The notes under the pieces were generated by a model that saw only the letters and a program-made list of their open reading frames with translations, was not told where the DNA came from and did no database searches. This document shows, one piece after another, positions 1-5,033 of a DNA stretch of 5,033 nt. Within the stretch, counting starts at the first letter, position 1, and every line of letters starts with the position of its first letter. Made by a program: the position numbers and the translations under genes. The stretch comes from Nocardioides sp. (GTDB lineage: Bacteria; Actinomycetota; Actinomycetes; Propionibacteriales; Nocardioidaceae), in assembly GCA_031177735.1 (NCBI GenBank), contig JAPSKJ010000195.1, forward strand, positions 1-5,033. Direction: 5' to 3'.

Positions 1-194
1 ATCTCAGGACCGGTCGCCACGATCACCAGCCCCCGCGGCGTCCGGATGACGCTCGGGTCGCCGACGTGGTCGTCCCACACCACGGGCGCCGGCGCGGCCG
101 CCACCGGTCCGGCGCCGAGCAGCCCGGTGAGCAGCCCGGTGAGCAGCCCGGTGAGGAGCACGGGCAGAAGGCGGCGCACGGGTCGGCGGCCCAT
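1..194 (-). CDS. GH43-like secreted glycosidase, N-terminal part (cut by window edge)
   Basis: Only the first 64 codons are present; the rest lies beyond the left edge. The ATG at 194-192 is preceded by a strong GAGGGGGTGA ribosome binding site. The product starts with an Arg-rich n-region (residues 1-8) and a Leu-rich h-region built from three LTG repeats (about 9-27). A signal-peptidase I-type AAA site follows near residue 34, so it is probably exported. The mature start APAPVVWDDHVGDPSV matches the first propeller blade of GH43-like (five-bladed beta-propeller) enzymes. D46 in GDPSV is at the place of the catalytic general base. The sequence resembles the N-terminus of the gene at 812-2254 (shared LTGLLT, VWD, DPSV and VVATG/VIVATG blocks), so the two are paralogues. 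It starts 5 bases after the exporter stop, hence co-transcription and probably translational coupling. Substrate is unknown, and the acid and modulator residues are off the window. Confidence 0.8.
   Translation of the reverse strand, partial: MGRRPVRRLLPVLLTGLLTGLLTGLLGAGPVAAAPAPVVWDDHVGDPSVIRTPRGLVIVATGPE
119..154. repeat. 12-bp tandem repeat, three perfect copies
   Basis: The unit gcagcccggtga occurs three times in a row with no mismatch. Read on the minus strand it encodes repeated Leu-Leu-Thr-Gly units that make up the hydrophobic core of the signal peptide of the partial glycosidase. Gain or loss of one unit would keep the frame and change h-region length by four residues. The paralogue at 812-2254 has only one and a half such units in its signal peptide. 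Confidence 0.9.
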
Positions 195-199
195 CAGGC

Positions 200-209
200 T
201 CACCCCCTC
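200..209 (-). promoter_or_regulatory. Ribosome binding site of the partial glycosidase
   Basis: On the minus strand GAGGGGGTGA lies 5 bases before the ATG at 194. It is close to the GGAGGTGA consensus. Its last three bases are the TGA stop codon of the exporter, so ribosomes finishing the exporter end on the binding site of the next gene. This supports the start choice and translational coupling. Confidence 0.75.
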
Positions 210-802
210 GCCAGCATGGCGGCGATCGCCAGCATGGTGATCGCGATCAGCACGTCGAGCACGCGCCACGCCACCGGGCGGGCGAGGAGGGGCGCGGCGA
301 GGCGGGCGCCGAAGCCGAGTCCGCTGAACCACAGCACGCTGCCGACGCAGGCACCAGCGGCGAACCACCAGCGGTCCGTCGGGCCGTGGGTGTTGGCGAC
401 GGAGCCGAGCAGCAGCACGGTGTCGAGGTAGACGTGCGGGTTGAGCCAGGTCAGCGCGACGGCCCGGCCGATCACCGCGCGCCGCGAGTCGACGCTCGCG
501 CCCTCGGCCGCCAGCGACTCCGGTCGGAGTGCGCGGCGCAGCGAGGCGACGGCGTACCAGACCAGGAAGGCGACGCCCAGCCACCGGATGAGCGTCAGCA
601 CCCAGCCGGCCTGCTCGACGATCGTCCCGATGCCGGCGACACCGGCGAGGATGAGGAGCAGGTCGGAGATCGCGCAGACCAGCACCACCGGCAGCACGTA
701 GGAGCGCAGCAGTCCCTGCCGCAGCACGTAGGCGTTCTGCGCGCCGATAGCGATGATCAGCGAGAGGCCGGTGAGCAGGCCGGGGACGGCGGCGTGGAGC
801 AC
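200..802 (-). CDS. LysE/ArgO-family amino-acid exporter
   Basis: A complete 200-residue integral membrane protein of the LysE superfamily, which exports basic amino acids (lysine, arginine) out of the cytoplasm, driven by the membrane potential or proton gradient. The family signature GAQNAYVLRQG is at residues 20-30 and the second conserved motif NPHVYLDTV at 121-129, where the Asn-Pro is typical. About six hydrophobic segments are visible (roughly 4-24, 37-60, 66-88, 112-135, 146-168, 177-198), and the length equals that of LysE/ArgO. The start is GTG at 802. Only a weak AGG, within the TAGG around the preceding gene's stop codon, lies 8 bases upstream, which suggests coupling to that gene. 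Family members are often divergent from a LysG/ArgP-type regulator; none is in this window, and the gene instead sits between two glycosidase paralogues. ArgO-like is a fair label, but substrate (Lys, Arg or other) cannot be settled from sequence. Confidence 0.92.
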   Translation of the reverse strand: MLHAAVPGLLTGLSLIIAIGAQNAYVLRQGLLRSYVLPVVLVCAISDLLLILAGVAGIGTIVEQAGWVLTLIRWLGVAFLVWYAVASLRRALRPESLAAEGASVDSRRAVIGRAVALTWLNPHVYLDTVLLLGSVANTHGPTDRWWFAAGACVGSVLWFSGLGFGARLAAPLLARPVAWRVLDVLIAITMLAIAAMLARG

Positions 803-811
803 GTGGCGAAC

Positions 812-2254
812 CTAGCGGTGTGACCGCCCGGGCCGGCTGCCGTCTCGGCGGCCGGCGCGGTCGCGCGGTCGCGAGCGATCGCGGTCGTGGCGTGCCACGT
901 CCTTCCGCCTGGTGTGCTGCCCCGCCCTGCGGGTCGTCTTGCCGGCCTTGCCGGCCTTGCCGGCCTTCGTGGACTTCGCGGCCTTCGAGGGCCCGGACCT
1001 GTCGGCGTCGGCCTTCCTGGCGCCGGCCCGGTGGGGCCCGGAGCGGTCGTGGCGCCGCTCGTCGCGGGAGGCCGGCTGTCCCGGTGACCGTCGCGACCTG
1101 CGGCTCTCGGTCTTCTCGCCCTTGCGGTCGCGGTCGAGGCGCTCGCCGCGCGCGCCAGCCCGGTCGGAATCTCCCCGTTGGCCGCGAAGATGCTCGCGGG
1201 AGCGCCGCGGCGCCTGGATCCCGACCAGCCACTTGTCGACCACCGGGCGCCCGCGACGGTTGAAGCGCAGCCGCGCGCCGTAGAGCGCACGCAGCGCGGG
1301 CACCTCGGCCTCGTGGGCCCGGAAGTCCGCGGCGCACGGCAGCGGCGTCAATCCGCACGTCCAGGCTGCGAAGTAGACCAGCGCCGCGCGCCCGGAGGTG
1401 ACGATGTCGGCCCCGCCCGGACCGCACAGCCCGGTGCGATGACGGGTGAGGAGCTTCTGCGGCCGCCCCTTCCACTTCGTCAGCGAGCGCGACTTGCGCC
1501 AGACGGTCTGGTAGCCGCAGTCTCCGAAGTAGCCCACCGACGTGAACAGGTAGTAGGTGCGCTTGCGCTTGACGATCACCGGGTTCTCGACGACCTGGTC
1601 GGCCCGCAGCAGCGTGCGGCTGTGCCCCTTGGAGCGCCCCTTGCCGGCCAGGGCGAGACCGCTGGGCTTGAGCTGCACCATCCGGATCTCCGAGGGCACG
1701 CCGTCGACCTTGTAGAGCAGGTAGCGCTTGCGGCCCTCGACGTGCAGCGACGGGTCGATCGCGCCCAGCTTGGGCAGGCCGCGGCCCCCGTCGACAGTGT
1801 CGTGCGCGCGGGGCGTGAGCGCGCGGCCAGGGCAGACCAGCGGGCGGTCGCCGACCGGCACGAACGGGTCGACAGGGCTCGCTGCCACGGCGACGCCGAT
1901 GCACCGGCCCATCCGGCCGAGCCCGAGCACGGGCGCGGCGTAGTAGAGCACCCACTTGCCCTGGATCTTGGCCAGGTCCGATGCCCACAGGTCACCGGAG
2001 ACCGCCCAAGCCGGGAGGTAGGCCAGCGCCGGCGTCGTCTCGGCCCAGGTCAGCCCGTCGGGCGACTGCCGGCGGTAGGCGAGCGCGCCGGTGGCGACGA
2101 CCACGTAACCCGGGCCACCGCGCACGACGCTCGGGTCGGGCACCGCGTGGTCCCACACGAGCGGGGACGGGGGGACGGCGGAGGCACTCGTCGGCGCAGC
2201 GACCAGGAGGCAGGTCAGCAGGCCGGTAAGGACACGGAGGAGGGAGGCGGGCAC
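812..2254 (-). CDS. Secreted GH43-like glycosidase with a polybasic C-terminal tail
   Basis: A 480-residue protein. The GTG at 2254 is chosen because AGAGG sits 8 bases upstream and a signal peptide begins at once: MPASLLR, a Leu-rich core, and an ASA site at 24-26. The frame stays open upstream to a TTG at 2341, but that would add 29 residues before the signal peptide. Residues about 30-345 look like a five-bladed beta-propeller of the GH43/GH62 type. D40 in DPSV fits the general base. The WASDLAKIQGKWVLYYA block (90-106) fits the WAPD region. D167 in GAIDPSL fits the pKa-modulating Asp, and E223 in VENPVIVK the general acid. The mature part has six cysteines (118, 141, 246, 277, 300, 307), allowing disulfides in an exported protein. 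Family enzymes cleave arabinans or xylans; the substrate here is unknown. Residues about 346-480 are a low-complexity Arg/Lys/Asp/Gly tail with KAG repeats. First gene of a probable operon with the exporter, 9 bases downstream. Confidence 0.82.
   Translation of the reverse strand: MPASLLRVLTGLLTCLLVAAPTSASAVPPSPLVWDHAVPDPSVVRGGPGYVVVATGALAYRRQSPDGLTWAETTPALAYLPAWAVSGDLWASDLAKIQGKWVLYYAAPVLGLGRMGRCIGVAVAASPVDPFVPVGDRPLVCPGRALTPRAHDTVDGGRGLPKLGAIDPSLHVEGRKRYLLYKVDGVPSEIRMVQLKPSGLALAGKGRSKGHSRTLLRADQVVENPVIVKRKRTYYLFTSVGYFGDCGYQTVWRKSRSLTKWKGRPQKLLTRHRTGLCGPGGADIVTSGRAALVYFAAWTCGLTPLPCAADFRAHEAEVPALRALYGARLRFNRRGRPVVDKWLVGIQAPRRSREHLRGQRGDSDRAGARGERLDRDRKGEKTESRRSRRSPGQPASRDERRHDRSGPHRAGARKADADRSGPSKAAKSTKAGKAGKAGKTTRRAGQHTRRKDVARHDRDRSRPRDRAGRRDGSRPGRSHR
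832..856 (-). other. Strong GC hairpin near the 3' end of the glycosidase gene
   Basis: The arms 832-842 and 846-856 pair over 11 positions around a 3-base loop. Every pair is G-C except one position (838/850), which is T-G on the plus strand and A-C on the minus strand. In the minus-strand mRNA the hairpin ends about 17 bases before the TAG of the glycosidase and some 29 bases before the GTG of the exporter. No U-run follows, so it is not a standard intrinsic terminator. It may be a chance product of GC-rich coding sequence, or could affect mRNA stability or coupling inside the operon. Confidence 0.4.
941..967. repeat. 9-bp tandem repeat, three perfect copies
   Basis: The unit gccggcctt is repeated three times exactly. 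On the minus strand it encodes Lys-Ala-Gly repeats (KAGKAGKAGK, residues about 430-439) in the basic tail of the secreted glycosidase. In-frame unit changes would alter tail length only. Confidence 0.9.
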
Positions 2255-2262
2255 CCGGATGG

Positions 2263-2268
2263 CCTCTC
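2263..2268 (-). promoter_or_regulatory. Ribosome binding site deciding the glycosidase start
   Basis: GAGAGG on the minus strand lies 8 bases before the GTG at 2254. It picks this GTG, directly ahead of a signal peptide, over the in-frame TTG at 2341, which has no comparable site. Confidence 0.6.
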
Positions 2269-2298
2269 GTCGTTCGGAGCTGGGCGGCAAACGGGGAA

Positions 2299-2327
2299 AG
2301 GTTAAGCGGCAGTACGCCGCCGCACGC
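2299..2327 (-). promoter_or_regulatory. Weak candidate promoter for the glycosidase-exporter operon
   Basis: On the minus strand TAACCT (2304-2299) fits the actinobacterial -10 pattern TAnnnT. The hexamer 17 bases upstream, GCGTGC (2327-2322), is a poor -35. An inverted repeat with 5-base arms GCGGC/GCCGC (2306-2320) fills the spacer and could be an operator. A promoter is expected between the terminator at 2406-2439 and the gene, but this exact placement is weakly supported. Confidence 0.25.
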
Positions 2328-2405
2328 CCCGACCCGTGCAACAGATGCGGAAACGTGCTCGGACGGTCACGAGCCGCCGCCCGCGTGCTCCGGGCCGAAA
2401 TGGAC

Positions 2406-2439
2406 CACGGCCCGCCCGGTGCGGACCGGACGGGCCGTG
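2406..2439 (-). terminator. Intrinsic-type terminator after the acyl-CoA dehydrogenase gene
   Basis: The arms 2406-2420 and 2425-2439 form a 15-position stem (9 pairs, one C-A mismatch, 5 pairs) closed by a GCGG tetraloop. It starts 13 bases after the TGA of the dehydrogenase. On the minus strand it is followed by GTCCATTTC, a short U-stretch only, as is usual for actinobacterial hairpin terminators. It separates the dehydrogenase transcript from the co-directional glycosidase operon. Confidence 0.75.
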
Positions 2440-2452
2440 TGTCGGCGGCGGA

Positions 2453-4330
2453 TCAGAACGCCGCCTCGTCGACCTCCATCAGCGAGTTGTCGGTCGCCTC
2501 GGCGATCGCCCGCTCCGCGGAGATCCTCGGGAGGTTCTGCTGGGCGAAGAACTGCGCGGCGGCGACCTTGCCCTCGTAGAACGCCTTGTCCTTCGGCGAG
2601 AGCGCAGCGTCGCCGGTCAACCTGGCCAGCGAGACCTCCGCGCCGCGGAGCAGCAGCCAGGCGCAGACCACGTCCCCGAGCGCCATCAGCAGGCGGGTGG
2701 TGTTGGCGGCGACCTTGTAGATGTTGGTGATGTTCTCTTGGGCCGACATCAGGTCGTTGAACATGTGGGCGACGATGGCCTCGGCGTCGGCCAGCGCGGT
2801 GGCGAGCAGCTGGCGCTCGTTCTTCAGCCGACCGTTGCCGCCCTCGTTGTCGAGGAACGACTTGATCTCGGCCTGCAGGTGGGCCAGCGCGACGCCCTGG
2901 TTCTTCACGATCTTGCGGAAGAAGAAGTCCTGGCCCTGGATCGCGGTGGTGCCCTCGTAGAGGGTGTCGATCTTGGCGTCGCGGACGTACTGCTCGACGG
3001 GGTACTCCTGCAGGAAGCCCGAGCCGCCGAAGGTCTGCAGCGACTCGGTGCCCAGCAGCACCCACGAGCGCTCGGAGCCGTAACCCTTGACGATCGGGAG
3101 GAGCAGGTCGTTGACCGCCTCGGCCAGCTCGTCCTTGCGACCCTCGTGCTCCGCGATCTGGACGCGGTCCTGCCACGTGGTGGTGTAGACGACGAGCGAG
3201 CGCATCGCCTCGGCGAAGGCCTTCTGTGTCATCAGCGACCGGCGCACGTCGGGGTGGTGGGTGATCGTGACGCGCGGGGCGTCCTTCGCCGAGTTGGTGA
3301 GGTCGGCGCCCTGGACGCGGGTCTTGGCGTACTCCAGCGCGTTGAGGTAGCCGGTCGACAGCGTCGCGATGGCCTTGGTGCCGACCATCATCCGGGCGTT
3401 CTCGATGACGTCGAACATCTGGCGGATGCCGTCGTGGACCTCGCCGAGCAGCCAGCCCTTGGCCGGCTCGCCGCCGCCGACCTGTGGGTCGCCGAAGGTG
3501 ACCTCGCAGGTGTTGGAGACCTTGATGCCCATCTTGTGCTCGACGTTCGTGACGTAGGCGCCGTTGCGCTCGCCGGTGAGCTCACCGGTCTCGTGGTCGA
3601 AGTGGTACTTCGGGACGAGGAACAGCGACAGGCCCTTGGTGCCCGGGCCGCCGACGCCCTCGACGCCGCGCGGACGGGCGAGCACCAGGTGCATGATGTT
3701 CTCCTGCAGGTCCGACTCGGCGCTGGTGATGAAGCGCTTGACGCCGGAGATGTTCCAGGAGCCGTCCTCGTTGGGAGTGGCGTAGGTCTTGCCGGAGCCC
3801 ACGTCGGAGCCCGCGTCGGGCTCGGTCAGCACCATGGTGGCGCCCCACAGCCGCTCGACCATGATCTCGGCGATCCGCTTGTCGCGGTCGTTGCCGTTCT
3901 CCCAGACGACCTTCGCGAAGAACGGGCCGGCGGCGTACATCCAGATCGGTGCGTTGGCGCCGCAGATCAGCTCGGCGGTCGACCACACCAGCGACGACGG
4001 CGCGGCGGTGCCGCCGATCTCCGGGCGGGTCTGCAGGCTCCAGAAGCCCGACTCCATCCAGGTGTCGTAGCTCTTCTTGAAGGCGGCGGGCACCGGCGCG
4101 GTGTGGGTCTCGGGGTCGAACACCGGCGGGTTGCGGTCGCCCTCGACGAACGACGCGGCCAGGTCCTCGCGGGAGATCCGCTCCACCTCGGCGAGGATCT
4201 CGCGCGCGGTCTCGACGTCGAGCTCGGCGAACGGGCCCTGACCGAGGATCTCGTCGCGACCGAAGAGCTCGAAGAGGTTGAACTCGATGTCGCGCAGGTT
4301 GCTCTTGTAGTGGCTCACTGATCCACCCAT
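2453..4330 (-). CDS. FadE5-like acyl-CoA dehydrogenase
   Basis: A complete 625-residue flavoenzyme that oxidises acyl-CoA to trans-2-enoyl-CoA, passing electrons to ETF (first step of cytoplasmic beta-oxidation). The N-terminal block SHYKSNLRDIEFNLFELFG (6-24) and the end MEVDEAAF are hallmarks of the long, about 610-residue actinobacterial group typified by M. tuberculosis FadE5, which accepts a broad range of chain lengths. FAD and substrate motifs are present: MVLTEPDAGSDVGS (166-179), WNISGVKRFITSA (192-204) and QTFGGSGFLQEYPVEQYVRDAKI region (432-454). The catalytic base is E459 in DTLYEGTTAIQG. An extra C-terminal domain follows from about 475. The ATG at 4330 lacks a clear ribosome site. 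The in-frame GTG at 4318 gives the family's usual MSHYKSN start with a GGTGGA just upstream, and may be the true start. It is monocistronic, with its own promoter and terminator, and divergent from the sigma factor gene. No thiolase or hydratase gene is adjacent. Exact chain-length preference cannot be read from sequence. Confidence 0.95.
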   Translation of the reverse strand: MGGSVSHYKSNLRDIEFNLFELFGRDEILGQGPFAELDVETAREILAEVERISREDLAASFVEGDRNPPVFDPETHTAPVPAAFKKSYDTWMESGFWSLQTRPEIGGTAAPSSLVWSTAELICGANAPIWMYAAGPFFAKVVWENGNDRDKRIAEIMVERLWGATMVLTEPDAGSDVGSGKTYATPNEDGSWNISGVKRFITSAESDLQENIMHLVLARPRGVEGVGGPGTKGLSLFLVPKYHFDHETGELTGERNGAYVTNVEHKMGIKVSNTCEVTFGDPQVGGGEPAKGWLLGEVHDGIRQMFDVIENARMMVGTKAIATLSTGYLNALEYAKTRVQGADLTNSAKDAPRVTITHHPDVRRSLMTQKAFAEAMRSLVVYTTTWQDRVQIAEHEGRKDELAEAVNDLLLPIVKGYGSERSWVLLGTESLQTFGGSGFLQEYPVEQYVRDAKIDTLYEGTTAIQGQDFFFRKIVKNQGVALAHLQAEIKSFLDNEGGNGRLKNERQLLATALADAEAIVAHMFNDLMSAQENITNIYKVAANTTRLLMALGDVVCAWLLLRGAEVSLARLTGDAALSPKDKAFYEGKVAAAQFFAQQNLPRISAERAIAEATDNSLMEVDEAAF

Positions 4331-4394
4331 CTCATGTTGGTCGGGGATGTGGCCGGGACGCCTTGAAGCGGTGCCCTACTAGCCGGTAACTTCC

Positions 4395-4423
4395 ATGATA
4401 AAGAGGGGCCCCAGCGGTCGCAA
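4395..4423 (-). promoter_or_regulatory. Sigma70-like promoter of the acyl-CoA dehydrogenase gene
   Basis: On the minus strand TTGCGA (4423-4418) and TATCAT (4400-4395) are separated by exactly 17 bases, a good match to TTGACA/TATAAT. Transcription would start near 4388 and give a leader of roughly 58 bases to the ATG at 4330. It is the best promoter-like pair I found in the divergent intergenic region. Confidence 0.5.
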
Positions 4424-4435
4424 CCGGGCCCCCTC
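4403..4435. repeat. Imperfect GC palindrome overlapping the dehydrogenase promoter
   Basis: GAGGGGCCC (4403-4411) pairs with GGGCCCCCTC (4426-4435) with one bulged C, and GGT/ACC (4416-4418, 4423-4425) can extend it inside. It covers the -35 and spacer of the predicted promoter, as a repressor operator would. On the minus strand it is followed by TCTTTATC, so it could instead be a terminator for transcripts coming from the right. Confidence 0.55.
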
Positions 4436-4493
4436 GCGGTGGGATGTGTGACACGGTGCGGATCTCGTGCGTCGAAGGGTCGAACACCTTCCC

Positions 4494-4503
4494 AGGAGTG
4501 GAG
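4494..4503 (+). promoter_or_regulatory. Ribosome binding site of the sigma factor gene
   Basis: AGGAG (4494-4498) and GGAG (4500-4503) lie 10 and 5 bases before the GTG at 4509. They favour this GTG over the in-frame ATG at 4467, which lacks such a site and would add 14 residues before region 2. Confidence 0.7.
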
Positions 4504-4508
4504 ATCGA

Positions 4509-5018
4509 GTGGAGCGCACCAAGTTCGGCGACGCAGGGACGGAGCGGGAGTTCGAGGAGCTCGCGACGGCCGAGGCGGCAGGCCTGTACCGATCGGCCTG
4601 GCTGCTGTGCGGCCATCGGGAGCAGGCCGAAGACCTGGTCCAGGAGACCCTCGCGAAGGTCTACGACCGGATGACGCGGCGGTTCGGGACGAGGATCGAC
4701 AACCCGGCGGCATACGCCCACACCACGCTGGTGCGGACGTTCCTGTCCGCGCGGCGGTTGCGCAGCAGCACCGAGTTGCCGTACGCCGACCTGCCGGATG
4801 TGGCGGGCCCGGACCCGGCCGGCGGAGTGGACCTGCGGCTCGCCCTGCGCGAGGCGCTCGCCGACCTGTCGTCGTTGGACCGTGCCGTCGTGGTGCTGCG
4901 CTACCTCGAGGACCGACCGGTCGACGAGGCCGCCGGACTGCTCGGTCTGAGCCCTGGGGCGGTCCGCAACCGGAGCATGCGGGCACTCGCCCGGATGCGC
5001 GAGAGGAGTCTGCTGTGA
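4509..5018 (+). CDS. ECF RNA polymerase sigma factor, SigE family
   Basis: A complete 169-residue group 4 (ECF) sigma factor that directs RNA polymerase to a dedicated promoter set, usually held inactive by an anti-sigma factor until a signal arrives. Region 2 spans about 14-84, with LYRSAWLLCGHREQAEDLVQETLAKVY (26-52) as its core. Region 4 spans about 107-166 (DLRLALREALADLSSLDRAVVVLRYLEDRPVDEA...), with the helix-turn-helix GLLGLSPGAVRNRSMRALARMR at 143-164. The short linker, the LLCG and AEDLVQETL motifs and the length match the SigE-type ECF family common in actinobacteria. There is no C-terminal extension of the ECF41 kind. The start is the GTG at 4509, supported by its ribosome site. 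Its TGA overlaps the GTG of the next gene (GTGA), so the two are translationally coupled. Target genes are unknown; the divergent dehydrogenase gene is a neighbour but need not be a target. Confidence 0.93.
   Translation: MERTKFGDAGTEREFEELATAEAAGLYRSAWLLCGHREQAEDLVQETLAKVYDRMTRRFGTRIDNPAAYAHTTLVRTFLSARRLRSSTELPYADLPDVAGPDPAGGVDLRLALREALADLSSLDRAVVVLRYLEDRPVDEAAGLLGLSPGAVRNRSMRALARMRERSLL
5004..5008 (+). promoter_or_regulatory. Ribosome binding site of the downstream gene
   Basis: AGGAG inside the last codons of the sigma factor gene lies 6 bases before the GTG at 5015, an ideal spacing, and supports a real gene start there. Confidence 0.65.
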
Positions 5019-5033
5019 ACGAGAACGACCTGT
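5015..5033 (+). CDS. Start of a gene coupled to the sigma factor (cut by window edge)
   Basis: Only six codons are visible (M-N-E-N-D-L). The GTG at 5015 overlaps the sigma factor TGA by 4 bases and has a well placed AGGAG. In actinobacteria a gene coupled in this way to an ECF sigma factor often encodes its anti-sigma factor, commonly a small protein with one membrane segment. Here that is an inference from position only; nothing in six residues identifies the product. Confidence 0.65.

Noticed and set aside
66..823. Plus-strand open frames opposite the exporter (66-431, 386-823).
   Set aside because: They are antisense to a well supported LysE-family gene, biased in composition, and show no membrane, enzyme or binding motif.
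1202..1213. Perfect 12-base palindrome GCGCCGCGGCGC.
   Set aside because: It is inside coding sequence of extreme GC content, where such palindromes are expected by chance; nothing nearby suggests a site.
757..1290. A second minus-strand frame overlapping the glycosidase tail, considered as a sign of a frameshift.
   Set aside because: Its Arg/Ala/Pro/Thr sequence has no domain, and the tail frame keeps GC-rich third positions to its TAG just before the exporter, so no frameshift needs to be assumed.
1178..2305. A 375-codon open frame on the plus strand, opposite the GH43-like gene.
   Set aside because: Low-complexity Arg/Ala/Gly/Pro/His composition with no domain; the minus strand carries the real gene with a signal peptide and catalytic residues.
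2255..2341. N-terminal extension of the GH43-like protein to the TTG at 2341.
   Set aside because: It would put 29 residues ahead of a signal peptide; GTG at 2254 has a ribosome site and starts the signal peptide directly.
2336..4321. A 661-codon open frame on the plus strand, fully opposite the acyl-CoA dehydrogenase gene.
   Set aside because: It is a mirror frame of a GC-rich gene. Its product is Val/Leu/Gly/Arg-rich with no recognisable domain, while the minus-strand frame encodes a clear enzyme with all motifs.
4467..4508. Upstream ATG at 4467 as the sigma factor start.
   Set aside because: No ribosome site there. The added 14 residues are Arg-rich and outside region 2, and GTG 4509 has two well placed purine-rich sites.

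Overview
The window is a 5 kb piece of a very GC-rich actinobacterial chromosome. GC-rich third codon positions, GTG starts, a FadE5-type acyl-CoA dehydrogenase and a SigE-family ECF sigma factor all fit Actinomycetota. A Nocardioides-like (Propionibacteriales) host is my best guess, but this rests on family resemblance and not on a search.

Left part (1-2254, all minus strand). Read in transcription order: a secreted GH43-like glycosidase with an unusual polybasic C-terminal tail (812-2254), then a LysE/ArgO-type amino-acid exporter (200-802), then the beginning of a second GH43-like secreted protein that runs off the left edge (1-194). The gaps are 9 and 5 bases, so the three are very probably one operon. 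The two glycosidases are paralogues that resemble each other from the signal peptide through the first catalytic Asp, so the exporter sits between two related secreted enzymes.

Middle (2255-4330). A 198-base spacer holds a weak candidate promoter for the glycosidase operon and a strong intrinsic-terminator hairpin (2406-2439). The hairpin lies 13 bases past the stop of a complete, minus-strand FadE5-like acyl-CoA dehydrogenase (2453-4330), the FAD enzyme of the first step of beta-oxidation. No other beta-oxidation gene is adjacent.

Right part (4331-5033). A 178-base divergent intergenic region holds a good sigma70-like promoter for the dehydrogenase (TTGCGA, 17 bases, TATCAT on the minus strand) overlapped by a GC-rich imperfect palindrome. 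On the plus strand follows a SigE-family ECF sigma factor (4509-5018). Its TGA overlaps by 4 bases the GTG start of a further gene cut off by the window end, by position a candidate anti-sigma factor.

Most of the window is ordinary. I see no CRISPR array, insertion sequence, tRNA, rRNA or phage signature. The points most worth a second look are the GH43-LysE-GH43 arrangement, the roughly 130-residue polycationic tail on the glycosidase, and the palindrome embedded in the dehydrogenase promoter.
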